Shown: positions 33,084 to 44,394 of the stretch, piece by piece
Layout of the letters: each line of letters starts with the position of its first letter
Numbering within the stretch: the stretch's first letter is position 1
Origin: Saururus chinensis
Taxonomy: Eukaryota; Streptophyta; Magnoliopsida; Piperales; Saururaceae
DNA length: 64,000 nucleotides
Reading direction: 5' to 3'
Assembly (NCBI GenBank): GCA_035235625.1
Contig: CP141145.1
Location: forward strand, 9,548,001 to 9,612,000
Notes under the pieces: model-generated
What the model was told of the DNA's origin: nothing
The model's database searches: none
What the model saw: the letters and a program-made list of their open reading frames with translations, nothing else
Translations under genes and position numbers: made by a program

Positions 33084-35218
33084 GTCCAAACCAAGACTAT
33101 GAAGTACTCTAGTTCAGATTTCTTTTTTTCCTTGTCAACCATAAAAAACAAGGTCAATCCATAGGGAAAGCCTTGTGTGACAAAGAAAACTATTACGAAG
33201 AGAATAGACTAGAGAAAGAAGCTAAAATAGATAATAAGAGACAATCAAAGAGAAAGTGTTAAGGCATCGGAAATCCACTTGTAATAAATCTCTAATGTAT
33301 ATTTGATTCAAATGATAACTCAATTAAGATTAAATGAAAATTCGTCTCAATCAGAAAATTTATCTTTTAAAGAACTTTGAAATAAAATAATAATAATTGA
33401 TTGTTTACTACGTGAAATAATTAAGTATATAATCACAGGGAATTATAAGCATTCAGCGTGCCTTTCATCAATGTCGAATCAAATAATTATATAGATTATA
33501 AGCTCCTTAAATATGAAACATCAAATTAAAATGATAAAGAACTTACTTAAATCAAAGTATCCATTAAACGTCAAGTACAAGCTTCATTCCTAGCCTTAGC
33601 TTGAGAGCTTAGAAAGCCATTACAATAAAACTAAAAACAAAATGAGAGAAGAAAATAGGAGAAGAGAGCTCCAAAGAGGAGGGGATGATGCCTCTATCAC
33701 ATCCACCCCTCTATTTATAGTAGTACAAGGGGTTGCTTAAAATAGAAAAGTCAAATTATATCTCTGGATTGCATCCTGATTGATTGTCTGATTGGTTGCT
33801 TCTTTGGTAATAATTAGATACTAAATCAATCAAATAAATTAATAATTTATTTAGAAAATAAATATCTTTGAATCTTCCTTTAGTTAACCAATCATTCTCC
33901 TTGTCTTTCCTTATGTGTATCAATCACAATCAATGAACATATTCTTCATGTGCTGGCCTCGGGTTATTTTACACTAGTGGACGAGTTGTGTTTTGTGAGG
34001 GTTTGTAGTGAATATACCCACAAAATTCAAAATTTAAATGATAGAAGAAAATTAAAATTAAAACCACGTCAAATTTACAAATCAACTCCTCCTAAACATG
34101 TGACTTCATTTAGTAAAATCAATCATGCATAATACAACTTGTCTTCTGAAACCATAATTCATTCTAACAACTTCATATTGGTGGCAAGTACTCATACATA
34201 CATAATTGTTTTAGAAAAAACAGACATTGCCAAGTAATTATACAATCCCAATCTCATGAATCTAACAACTCAATGTGTCTCATGTCCACTTAGCAATTTC
34301 AATTTTAACACTCAAAAATAGACATTGACATCCATTCATCTTCAAGAGATCATAATAGAGAAGCATGCAAAACCTTCCTTGAAAAGTAAAATACCCTAGA
34401 TCACTTGACAATCCATTTAGGATATAACTGCATAATGTCCCACTAGAATTTTATGCTCATCTCATATGACATGTGTAAGGCTTAGCCTTTTCAAACTTTC
34501 TATAAGATCTATGTAACAAGTGTTAGGCCAATGACTCCCAATCCAGTTGGTTCAGGGCACTAGGTGTTAAAGCACCCCTTAGGCTTAATAGCTTGAACCA
34601 AATAGGCTTCAAGGGTATGCATGTCATAAATTAGTCAACTCTACCTTTTGACTCGAGCACCCTATGCTTAGTGAGGCACACCGAGTCCTGGTCTACTCAA
34701 TAGAGAGACTTTAGCTCTTTATAATTTTTCATTCATTTTTTTCACATTTTTTTCCTTTTTTTTTTCTTGAGCACATTATACAATCAAATTGAACTGTGTT
34801 GACAAAAAGTCCTCAACTATTCTACAAACCAAGAATAGTGAAGCTCAAAACTCCTTCATGATAACATGAATACTACTAGATCATGCCAAAGTTTTACTCT
34901 CATAAGAAAATAATTACTTAGATTCAATGATATCCACCAAAATGTAAGACCATAATTAAGGGCTCAAATTCTCACTTAGGCAAATGTCTTTCTTTTTTTT
35001 TCAAAATAGGAGCACAAGAAACCAATATGAAGTAATCAGAACTAAAAATCATTAAATCTGTTAAGTCATGTTATAAGTAGTCTGATATCATTAAACAAAG
35101 TCACATGTCTAAAAGAAGCATCAATGTAATAAGCAAAAACATAAATCTAATTATTTTTTTCAATTTTTCATTTTTTAAGTAAAACTAAAAAAACATAAAA
35201 AAAAAATCTCTTTCTACA
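33084..35218 (-). mobile_element. 3' LTR of the minus-strand Athila/Tat-like element
   Basis: Read on the minus strand it starts TGTAGAAAGAG at 35218 behind a polypurine tract and runs about 2.1 kb. TATA box ctataaatag at 33711-33720. The inner 815 bp (33098-33912) are repeated at 41503-42315, the partial 5' LTR. It meets the plus-strand element's truncated LTR tail to tail at about 33084. The exact left end is not fixed by a duplication. Confidence 0.65.
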
Positions 35219-35230
35219 CCCCCAAACCTA
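35219..35230 (-). promoter_or_regulatory. Polypurine tract (minus-strand Athila/Tat-like element)
   Basis: Minus-strand TAGGTTTGGGGG directly before the LTR start TGTAGAAAG. Confidence 0.65.
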
Positions 35231-35322
35231 AACCAAACATTGTCAGCAATGTAAATAATTTTTGTTTTGTTTTGTTTTTATGATTTTTTTTTTGTTTTTG
35301 GGTAAAATTCATGAAAAGAAAA

Positions 35323-36730
35323 TCAACCCTCATAATTTGGATTTTCAAGAGATGTAGACTCAACTTCAGGGACAAAATGGTCTAAAAATGGTTTCAAATG
35401 TTAGCCATTAACTTCGAAAACATCACCATTTTTTGGGTTTTCAATTTCAATAGTTTCATCAGGAAAAACAGTTTTTACAATGAAAGGACCTGTTAAACGT
35501 GATCTTAATTTTCCTGGAAAGAGATGAAGTCAAGAGTTGTACAATAAAACTTTTTTAAATAGCTCAAAAGCTTTTCGTTAAATGTTTTTATCATAAAGAG
35601 CCTTCATTCTCTCTTTGTAAAGTTTTGAACTCTCATAAGCATCACGTCGAATTTCCTCTAACTTATTGATTTACAATTTTCTATTTAAGCCAGCCTTGTC
35701 CAAGTTAAAATTCAAAGCATTGATTGCCCAATATGCCCTATGTTCCAACTCCACAGACAAGTGACAAACTTTTCCAAAAATCAAACGGTAGGGAGACATT
35801 CCAATTGGGGTCTTAAAAGCGGTACTGTAAGCCCAAAGAGCATCGGTTAGCAGTAAAGACCAATCTTTACCATTTGGATTTACCATTTTTTGTAAAATAT
35901 ATTTAATTTTCCGATTAGAAATCTCAATTTGTCAACTTGTTTGTGGGTGATAGGGGGTAGCTACTTTATGGGTAATCCTATACTTCCTCATCAAAGCCTC
36001 AAAAGGCTTATTGCAAAAATGTGACCCCCCGTCACTTATAATGGCTCGAGGTGTTCCAAACCTTGAAAATATATTTTCTTTTAAAAAGCGCACAACGACT
36101 TTGTGGTCATTGGTTTTGCTTGGAACAGCCTCAATCCACTTGGAAACATAATTGACGGCAACTAAAATGTAAACATAGCCAAAAGGAGGAAAATGTCCCA
36201 TGAAATCAATGCCCCAACAATCAAAAATCTCAATAACCAATATGGGGTTAAGGGACATCATATTTTGATGAGATACAGCTCCTAACTTTTGACACCTTTC
36301 ACAAGTTTTGCAAAATTCATGAACATCTTTGAAAAGCGTTGGCTAGTAAAAACCACATTGCAAAATTTTAGCGGTGGTCTTTTTAGAGGAGAAGTGACCA
36401 CCACATGCTGCAGAATGACAAAAAGAGATGATACTTACTTGTTCAAAATCAGGCACACATCTCCTTATTATTTGATCCAGACAGTACTTATACTTAAAGA
36501 GATAGGAGTCGTCCCAAAAGAAATGCTTTACCTCGGTGAAGAGTCTCTTTTTATCTTGAGGAGACCAATGGTGGGAAACTTTGCCTGTCACCAAGTAGTT
36601 GGCAATGTCGGCATACCATGGAGGATATGAGATAGAAAAAAGTTGTTCATTGAGGAATGTGTCTTGGATTGGAATGTTGTCCGAAGAATAAAAAAATTCC
36701 AATCTTGAAAGATGATATGCCACCACATTC
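35323..36730 (-). pseudogene. Gypsy integrase (minus-strand Athila/Tat-like element)
   Basis: Integrase inserts the element's cDNA into host DNA. In order on the minus strand: a zinc-binding H2C2 region (FCHSAACGGHF at about 36440, then CKTCERCQ at about 36300); the catalytic core with Asp in WGIDFMG (about 36208) and Asp in ISDGGSHF (about 36020), and Glu in QIEISNR (about 35920); then [20 protein letters not shown] and a C-terminal LRSRLTGPFIVK.VFP part ending with TGA at 35323-35325. The frame is broken by a stop just before the catalytic Glu (35929-35931), one between the zinc-binding and core parts (36340), and some near 35540-35660. Otherwise it is well kept, better than in the plus-strand relative. 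Confidence 0.9.
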
Positions 36731-37566
36731 TCTACTCCCTTCTTGTCTTTGATTGTGATATCAAACTCGTGGAGTAGGAGTATCTATCAGAGCAATCTGG
36801 GCTTTGTATCTTGTTTGCTCAAAAGGTACTTCAAAGCTGCATGGTCAGTAAAAATGATAATTTGAGAGCCAATCAAGTAGGATCTAAATTTGTCAAGTGC
36901 AAATACTAGAGCAAGAAGTTCTTTTTCAGTGGTGGAGTAGTTCATTTGGGCACTATTTAAAGTTCTACTTACATAATAAAATTATGCAAGGTTTCTTATC
37001 TTTCCTTTGCCCTAAAACAGTCCCAATGGCATAATCACTTGCATCACACATAATTTCAAAAGGAAGGGTCCAATCCGGGGGTTGCATGATGGGTGCGGAG
37101 ACTAACATGTTCTTAAGCTTTGTGAATGCTTCTTCACATGCATCCGACCACTGAAAAGAATGCTCTTTAGATAGAAGATTACACAATGGTCTAGATATCA
37201 CACTAAAATTCTTGATAAATCTTCTATAAAAACTGGCATGCCCTAGAAAGGATCTAACATCTTTTATGGACTTTGGACTAGGCAAATTAGCAATCAATTC
37301 AATTTTTGCCTTGTCCACTTGAATTCCCTGAACAGAAACAATGTGACCAAGTACTATTCCAGTAGTAACCATAAAATGACACTTTTTCTAATTTAAAACT
37401 AGAATTTTCTCTTCACATCTCACCAAATTTTTTTCTATGTTATCAAGACAATTATAAAAAAAATCACCAAAAACAGAAAAGTCATCCATAAAAACTTCCA
37501 AAAACTGCTCCACCATGTCACTAAAGATGCTCATCATGCACCTTTGGAATGTAGCACGAGCATTAC
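36731..37566 (-). pseudogene. Gypsy RT C-terminal part and RNase H (minus-strand element)
   Basis: Reverse transcriptase copies RNA to DNA and RNase H removes the RNA strand. The minus strand from 37566 reads ARATFQRCMMSIFSDMVEQF and FMDDFSVFG with the catalytic Asp pair near 37485, then VLGHIVSVQGIQVDKAKIE, RSFLGHASFYRRFIKNFS and WSDACEEAF. RNase H follows with CDASDYAIG (37045), TEKELLALVFALDKF (36920) and FTDHAALKYLL (36850). A stop interrupts at about 37390, a frameshift at 36965-36985, and two adjacent stops near 36783. The N-terminal part of RT lies beyond the solo LTR, at 39525-39959. Confidence 0.9.
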
Positions 37567-39524
37567 TGTAACACCCCGTTTTTCTAATCTCGTTTAGCCT
37601 ACGATGTTAAAAGTAATTAGATAATCTTTAATACGTTTTAGAAGGTTTCGTAGGTTGAAACCTTCGTATATAAGTAGGGCTCATAGAAACGAGCCTAACG
37701 ATTCGAAGAATGTGCAAAACGGAGGTCGGGACCGGAAGTTACGACCTCGACGAGCATAGAAAATTGGTGGGACCTGCTTGGAAATAGTATGATTTGCTGC
37801 TTTAAGTGGGTTTGTATCGAAGGGCTCTTCAATACGAGTCCAATGGTACCAAGAACGCGCGAATCCGAATCCGGGGGAAAAAGTTACGCGTGTTTGAAGA
37901 AAGAAGAAAGAAACAAAAAACAAAAAAAGGCCGGCGCGGCGCGCGACTGGCGTAGGCCGGTGGGGCGCAAGGCATGCCCGAGGAACTACAGGCGCCGTGG
38001 ATTCATGACGCGGTGGGTGCATGAATCTGCGCACGCAGGCACAACCCGCGTAACGCGCGGGCGCGATCCGCGCGTTACGGTGGGCGCCACCGCCCGAAAA
38101 CCGCGGCGCCGTGGTTTCGGCGGCTCGGGGCCTATTTAAACTTCATTTTCATTCATTTTTCAGGGAGATTTTCCCTCCCCCATTTTCTGACCTTTCTGAG
38201 GCCGATTAAGGCCGTTTAAGACCCGTTTTCTACTAAATCAAGCGTGTTCTATGCAATGGAGGGGTCCTTTCTTCGAGTCGGAGTCCGTATAAGGAGGAAA
38301 CGCCCCAAGATAAGGAGAGGTTCTGCCCATTGTCCTCGAGCGCCGATAAACTTCTTTCTCCCCGTTCTTAAGCATCATAGCTCCGATTTAGTCCATCCAA
38401 GAGGTGTTCTTGACTAAATCGAGTATGTTCTACGCGATGTAGAGGTCCGTTCTTTGAGTCGGCAACCATATAAGGAGGAAATGCCCCGAGACAAGGAGAG
38501 GCTCCGCCCGTTATCCTCGAGCACCGAACAAGAAATATGGGCCCGGAGCAAGACGGGGTTTTGTCCAAAGTTGTCGGGCTACATCAAGAGAAGTAATCCA
38601 GAGTATGGGAGGTCCTGTCCTTCGCTCACGGCACAGAAAACGAGAAGAGTCTCCGGCAAGGAGAACGTTATATGTAGTCTTTCGACACAAGATGAAGAAC
38701 GTATGGAGGCTAGAGGAAGCTCCATCTATATCTTCGGATCTGAAGGGGAGGATGCTCATACGAGCAACTCCGAATACCGCTACCTTACGAGACATGAGGG
38801 CAATAAGCTTTTCTGATCTCCCGTTTTAATTATAGAATGATGTGTGTGCTATGCTTTGACCCATATGCTTGATGTATGCTTATATGCCATGATGTGCTCT
38901 TGTATGTTATGATGTGTGTGGTCTCGTTCTAGGGTAGAGTGAGACGTGTGATATGTGTGTCCGGTCTCGGCTCAGTGATAGAGCGAGCCGGTTAGTGTGC
39001 TCAGTCTCGATTCAGTAATGGAGCGAGATATGTGTATGTGATTTCGATCCCGCTCTGTGGTAGAGCGAGATGTACGATTCCGTTAATTTATTAACTTCCG
39101 CTTGACTCTGATATATGACGAGTTTTTGTATACTTCTGATTAAATATTCGGAGATACGTATTTTATATGTATAATTTTGTGATGCTTGTTGTATGTAGTA
39201 GCCATTAGGCAGAACTACGTTCGGATCCGATCGTATTGGAATAATATCCAATACATACGTAGGCAACCAACGGCAAGGAAACGTTGGCCCGATCCAAATT
39301 ATTATAAATATATGTTTTATTCTGTTTTACACGCGACGAACTATGAAGCTTCATTACGTGTAATTATTCGTTACAACCTAAGTCTACGTACAAGGAAGCC
39401 TTAAAGCTCCATAGTGCGTAGACGAACGTTGTACTTCTCGCACTCAGACGATGATTCCTGGCTTAAGAAAAAGAAAATTTTCTATTAGTGATTTTGTGGG
39501 CCCAGCTCGGGTCGGGTCGTTACA
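37567..39524 (+). mobile_element. Solo LTR, 1958 bp, with ATTAC duplication, inside RT
   Basis: Starts TGTAACACCCCG and ends GGGTCGTTACA. ATTAC flanks it at 37562-37566 and 39525-39529. GC-rich in the first part, with a TATA-like ctatttaaac at 38130-38139. A repeated segment (about 38220-38340 and 38400-38520, both with GTGTTCTAxGCxATG) lies in the middle. It ends with the conserved GGCAGAACTACG block. No internal region; the 66-120 codon frames inside are not genes. The RT frame on the minus strand resumes in phase across it, so the insertion is simple. Confidence 0.95.
39208..39299 (+). promoter_or_regulatory. Conserved LTR block (second occurrence)
   Basis: GGCAGAACTACGTTCGGATC, ACGTAGGCAAC and GTTGGCCCGATCCAAA, as at 8361-8460. 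Between them a short hairpin TATTGGA...TCCAATA. The two host LTRs show little other similarity apart from the GGGTCGT-ACA end. Confidence 0.6.
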
Positions 39525-39959
39525 ATTACATAATCCGAACGGCTTCCTTCGATATGCAAAGGTACCAAATGGACATGTAAAGGTTATTTTTTCTTGATCT
39601 TCAAGTGCAATCTCAATTTGGTTGTATCCTGAATAACCATCTAGAAAACAATAAAATTGATGACCTGCCACCCTCTCTAGGATTTGGTCCATGAATGGCA
39701 AGGGGAAGTGGTCTTTCTTAGTGACGAAATTCAATTTCCTATAACCTATGCACATCTGCCAATCAGTGGTGACTCTAGTGGGAATTAACTAATCATTAGC
39801 ATTCTTTACCACTGTCACTCCAGACTTTTTGGAGACAACCTGGGTGGGACTCACCCATGGACTGTCAGAAATGGGGTAAATGATACCCACATCTAATAAT
39901 TTTAGGACCTCTACTCTCACTACCTCTTTCATATTGGGGTTAAACCTCCTTTGCATTTG
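39525..39959 (-). pseudogene. Gypsy RT N-terminal part (minus-strand element)
   Basis: The minus strand reads NPNMKEVVRVEVLKLLDVGI and the words SDSPWVSPTQVV, then MCIGYRKLNFVTKKDHFPLP (usual motif C-I-D-Y-R-K-L-N; the Asp is Gly here), FLDGYSGYNQIEIA with the first catalytic Asp at about 39630, and TFTCPFGTFAYRRKPFGLCN ending at the solo LTR. A stop lies at 39957-39959 and a frame change near 39785. The rest of RT is at 36731-37566. Confidence 0.9.
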
Positions 39960-40975
39960 TCACACAGGCTTTGCATTTTCTTCCATGAAGATCCTATGTG
40001 TGCAAATTAGGGGACTAATCCCCTTAATATTACCAATGGTCCACCCAATGGCATTCTTGTGATTTCTAAGGACTTTGAGCAACCTGTTCTCTTCCTCCCT
40101 ATCCAACATTGAAGAGACAACCACAGGAAATGTCTCTCCCTCACCAAGATAAGCATATTTAAGTTCAGTAGGGAGGGGTTTCAAGTCTAACGTGGGTGGT
40201 TGGACACTTGAGGGGAGAGGAGCGCTATTAGAAGGAGGTAACTCCTCAAAACGGGCCTTCCACCTATCAGTATCCAAAAATAGAGTTGACTCCAACAAGG
40301 AATTTACATCATTAATCATAACATCATCACCAAAGTTAAAATAAGAAAGGCAGGCTTCAAGAGGGTCAGAAAATGAAGAAATAGTTGCCATGTCATCAAC
40401 AAGACTTTCTAAAAGATTCACTTCATGCACATCCTCATCATCATCTCCTGGTTGCCTACAAATATTAAAAATGTTCAGTTCCAAAGTCATATTTCCAAAA
40501 GAAAGCTTCATAACACCATTTCTACAATTAATAATAGTATTAGAAGTAGCAATAAAATCAACAGGACAGTAAAACTTTTCTACTTATACGAGCACATCCT
40601 CAACAATTCCTCTTGGTGTTTTAATTGAGCGATCTGCAAGTTGAGGTGTAATGCTTATGGGCTTCAATTCACCAAGTCCTATTTATTCATAAACATAATA
40701 AGGTAAGAGATTAACACTTGCCCCAAGATCAAGCAAAGCTTTTTCAATTCTATAATTCCCAATTATACAAGATATGGTTGGACAACCAGGATCTTTATAT
40801 TTGGGTGGGGTGTTTTGTTTCAAAATTTCACTTGTTCTGTCAAAAATACCTTCTTTTGTACATTTAGCTTACGCTTGATTGTACAAAGGTCTTTCAAAAA
40901 TTTAGCATAAGATGGAATTTGTTTAATGGCATCTAAGAGAGGAATGTTAATCTTCACTTGTTTGAAAATTTAAAA
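39960..40975 (-). pseudogene. Gypsy protease and protease-RT linker (minus-strand element)
   Basis: The 183-codon open frame at 40511-39960 starts MKLSFGNMTLELNIFN and is the acidic linker between protease and RT, with DDDEDVHEVNLLESLVDDM and PPTLDLKPLPTELKYAYLGE. Upstream (40975-40512) the protease can be followed in two frames: VKINIPLLDAIKQIPSYAKF, then CIIGNYRIEKALLDLGASVN with the usual active-site string, then ADRSIKTPRGIVEDVLV. Stops and at least one frameshift (about 40850) break it. Confidence 0.85.
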
Positions 40976-41502
40976 AATGTCACCATTTGGCACCAATTTA
41001 GAGGAAGATTGTAATCTTTGAGGAAAATGAGGAGGAATTGGAGCAACATAGTCAGAGTTGTCAAGTTCATCACCATGTTTAGAATTCAAAGACTCCTTAG
41101 GTTCAACAACCTTCATTGGAATGTCTTTGTTAATGACTTTTCCACTTCTCAAAGTGGTGATGGACTTAGCATGCTCTTCTTGTGAACTTGAAGAATTTAA
41201 ATTTTAAATTACAAATTGACCTTTAGGATTTGGTTGAGGTTGAGAAGGAAACTTCCCTTTTTCTTGAGTGCTCAAAGCTGTGGTCAATTGAGTGATAGAA
41301 GTCTTCAAGTCATTGATGGCTTGCATTGTTTGGTTGTTGATTGTTGCTTGACTTTGCATAAATGTTTGCAATGTGTCTTCAGGAGTCTTCTTATATGGTG
41401 GAACATAATTTGAGGAAAAAGGGGGTACCTGCACATTTCTCCAACTAAAGTTGGGATGATTTCTCCAATTAGGAGTATAAGTTTTAGAATAAAGAGAAGA
41501 GA
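40976..41502 (-). pseudogene. Gypsy gag, 3' half only (minus-strand element)
   Basis: The minus strand from 41490 reads YTPNWRNHPNFSW, then VPPFSSNYVPPYKKTPEDTL, TFMQSQATINNQTMQAINDL, LTTALSTQEKGKFPSQPQPN and TLRSGKVINKDIP at about 41150. These are the C-terminal half of an Athila/Tat-type gag. The N-terminal half and the primer-binding site are missing: at about 41502 the sequence goes straight into LTR. One stop lies at about 41200 and one at 40967-40969. Confidence 0.85.
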
Positions 41503-42315
41503 AACCAAGACTATGAAGTAGTCTAGTTCAGATTTCTACTTTTACTTGTCAACTATAGTAAACAAGGTTGATCCACAGGGAAAGCTTTGTGTGACAAAGA
41601 AAACTATTACGAAGAGAATAGACTAGAGAAAGAAGGTAAATTAGAAAATAAGAGACAATCAAAGAGAAAGTGTTAAGGCATCAGAAATCCACTTGTAATA
41701 AATCTCTAATGTATATTTGATTCAAATGATAACTCAATTAAGATCACATGAAAATTCGTCTCAATCGAAAAATTTATCTTTTAAAGAACTTTGAAATAGA
41801 ACAATGTTAATTGATTGTTTACTATGTGAAATCATTAAGTATATAATCACAGGGAATTATAAGCATTCGGCGTTCCCTTTGTCAACGCCAAATCAAATAA
41901 TTATATAGATTAAAAACTCCTTAAATATGAAATATCAAATTAAAATGATAAATAACTTACTTAAATCAAAGTATCCATTAAACATCAAGTACAAGCTTCA
42001 TTCCTAGCCTTAGCTTGAGAGCTTAGAAAGCCATTACAATAAAACTAAAAACAAAATGAGAGAAGAAAATAGGGGAAGAGAGCTCTAAAGAGGAGGGGAT
42101 GATGCCTATATCACTTCCACCCTTCTATTTATAGGAGAAGAAGGGGTTGCTTCAAATAGGAAAGTCAAATAATATCTCTGGATTGCATCCTGATTGACTG
42201 TCTGGTTGGTTGCTTCTTTGGTAATAATTAGATACTAAATCAATCAAATAAATCAATGATTTATTTAGAAAATAAGTATATTTGAATCTTCCTTTAGTTA
42301 ACCAATCATCCTCTT
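41503..42315 (-). mobile_element. Partial 5' LTR (minus-strand Athila/Tat-like element)
   Basis: Near-identical to 33098-33912, with the same TATA box (42125-42134). The inner end abuts mid-gag. The outer (U3) part is cut at 42315, where the Tekay-like LTR starts within TTGTAG. Confidence 0.8.
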
Positions 42316-44201
42316 TGTAGTATGTTAATGAGATGTTTATATCACATATCCATATGCTTAGAAAGGAATGTTTCTACCATGTACAAACACATGTGGGGGT
42401 AATTATGGTGATTATTGTTGCTTATGATTAGAAATGATGCATGTATGGCTGATGGGGAGCATGTTTCATGAATTAGAATTTATGTAATCATTGCTCACGT
42501 ACATACCATGTTGCATGCAATATAAGATGGATTTACAAATTAGATTTTATCGAGATTAGCCGTGTTGATCGATTAGATGCAATTGTGTGATATTGCTTAT
42601 CGGATTAATTGATCGGAGGCTTATTGTTTCGGTTTTACGTCTAAAAGGACAGGGTTCAACATCTGAAAGGATGGGGTTTTACGTCCCTTGAGGACGGGTT
42701 TTCCTCCCACTTTGAGAAGAGCGGCAACGCTATGAGGAGATAAAATTATTGAGACAATCTGGACCTTGAGAATTCAAGCTAGTGTAGCCGAGTGCACCAG
42801 CTTACTAGGGGGCATTCTTCCCCGTTAGGGAATTTACCTAAACTGCATAGTTCCTTCAGACTTTCCAATTGGGGATTGTTTGGAGTGAGCAAGCATTTCT
42901 TAAGCTTTGGCAGATTAAGCACGGTTGTTTTATTGACTTGCATGGTTATGATTGTGTGTTAGAGACACTTGATATACAGGTTGATGGATTATGATTATGC
43001 ATGATATGACTGTGTGGTAGAGACACTTCTGATGCAGGTTTAATATGAGGAATATGCATGATATGATTTTGTAGTAGAGACACTTCTCATTCACTTTAAA
43101 TGTGATGAATATGCATGATATGATTGTGTGCTAGAGACACTTCTCATGAAGGTTAAATGTGATGAATATGTATGATATGATTGTGTGCTAGAGACACTTC
43201 TCATGAAGGTTAAATGTGATGAATGTGCATGATATTATTGTGTAGTAGAGACACTTCTTATGTAGATTAAATATGATGAATATGCATGATATGAATGTGT
43301 GGTAGAGACAGTTCTCATGTAGGTTATTAGTTATGGATCTGCATGATGTGATTGTGTGATGGAGACACTTCTCGTGCAGGTTAAATGTGATGAATATGCA
43401 TGATATGATTGTGTGGTAGAGACAGTTCTCATGCAAGCTATTGGTTATGAATCTACATGATGTGATTGGGTGATGGAGACACATGTCATGCAGGTTGAAT
43501 GTTATGAAAGAGAATGGTTGTGCATGAATATGTATGGTATGTTTGAGATATTTGCATGAAGGATTATTACTTATGAGCAAGTATGGTTATGGTAAGGAAA
43601 GTAATCAGAAATGGGATGTTATATGATATGTAGATATGATACACCATGTTGATGTGTCGTGGTTGTTTTGTGATTTACCGTCTTTGTATTCAAAACTTTA
43701 CTGAGTTTTACTCACCCCAATTTCTGTGTTTTGTTTTGGGGCTGCATGGTGCAACATGCAGTCGAGCTCGATCCCTTGTATGAGGAATGGTTGGATTGTG
43801 CTTGGGAGTATGCGTGGATGCTTCTAGACCTTGCTGTGTTTTCTGATTTACTCTATTATGATATTAGAACATCATGTATTGAGGATCTTGATTCAAACTC
43901 GTATAACCCTTATGATTTTAGATCTGTTTAAAACTATCTTATTTGAGCCATGTTTGCCAGCTCAATATCCTAAGTTGTGGGTTGAGGGTGAGGATTGATT
44001 TTTTTTCTGATTTAAAGTCCTCTTTTAGTTTACTTATTTCTCTTGCACAAAAATTTTAAAGGTGCACACTCTGTATGTGTAATTTACCCACTAGAGGGGT
44101 CATGTCTTCTGCAATGTTAAACTAACTATGTCTCCCCTGTGTGCTTCGACCGTCCCTTGGACCGGGTTCGGCTCGGGTTGGGCGGGTGCCAGGGCATGAC
44201 A
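42316..44201 (+). mobile_element. Truncated 5' LTR of the Tekay-like element
   Basis: Matches 50361-52117 of the 3' LTR. The first 1643 bp of the LTR are missing. Ends GGGCATGACA at 44201. Contains a 57-bp minisatellite with about ten units. Confidence 0.9.
42940..43505. repeat. 57-bp minisatellite in 5' LTR, about ten units
   Basis: Unit core GAGACACTTCTCATGCAGGT followed by TAAATGTGATGAATATGCATG and TGATTGTGTGGTA. Repeats of GAGACA start near 42962, 43019, 43076, 43133, 43190, 43247, 43304, 43361, 43418 and 43475. A 130-codon frame on the minus strand is only this repeat translated. Confidence 0.9.
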
Positions 44202-44210
44202 GAAAGTTTT

Positions 44211-44224
44211 TGGTATTGGAGCAC
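44211..44224 (+). promoter_or_regulatory. Primer-binding site, tRNA-iMet type
   Basis: TGGTATTGGAGCAC, nine bases after the LTR end. It agrees with the common plant PBS TGGTATCAGAGC except at two positions, both C/T or A/G transitions. Confidence 0.75.
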
Positions 44225-44394
44225 CTCTTTGTCCAAGAGTAAGTAAGGTTCGATGTTGAGTCCTAAAGGGTTAGACTTTACTGACGATGTGGAATTCCGT
44301 TGGTTGATTGTCTTGAATGTTTGTTTACTTGATTTTGTTGTTTGTCTTACTTGTGTGCTAGTATTGCTTTGAGTTATTAGGGTGTATGATTAAT

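Noticed and set aside
38454..38816. Open frame of 120 codons and overlapping frames on both strands
   Set aside because: It is inside the solo LTR 37567-39524 and low-content LTR sequence explains it.
43188..43580. Minus-strand frame of 130 codons with repeated His/Thr/Ser words
   Set aside because: It is the 57-bp minisatellite translated; 57 is divisible by three, so any stop-free frame stays open.
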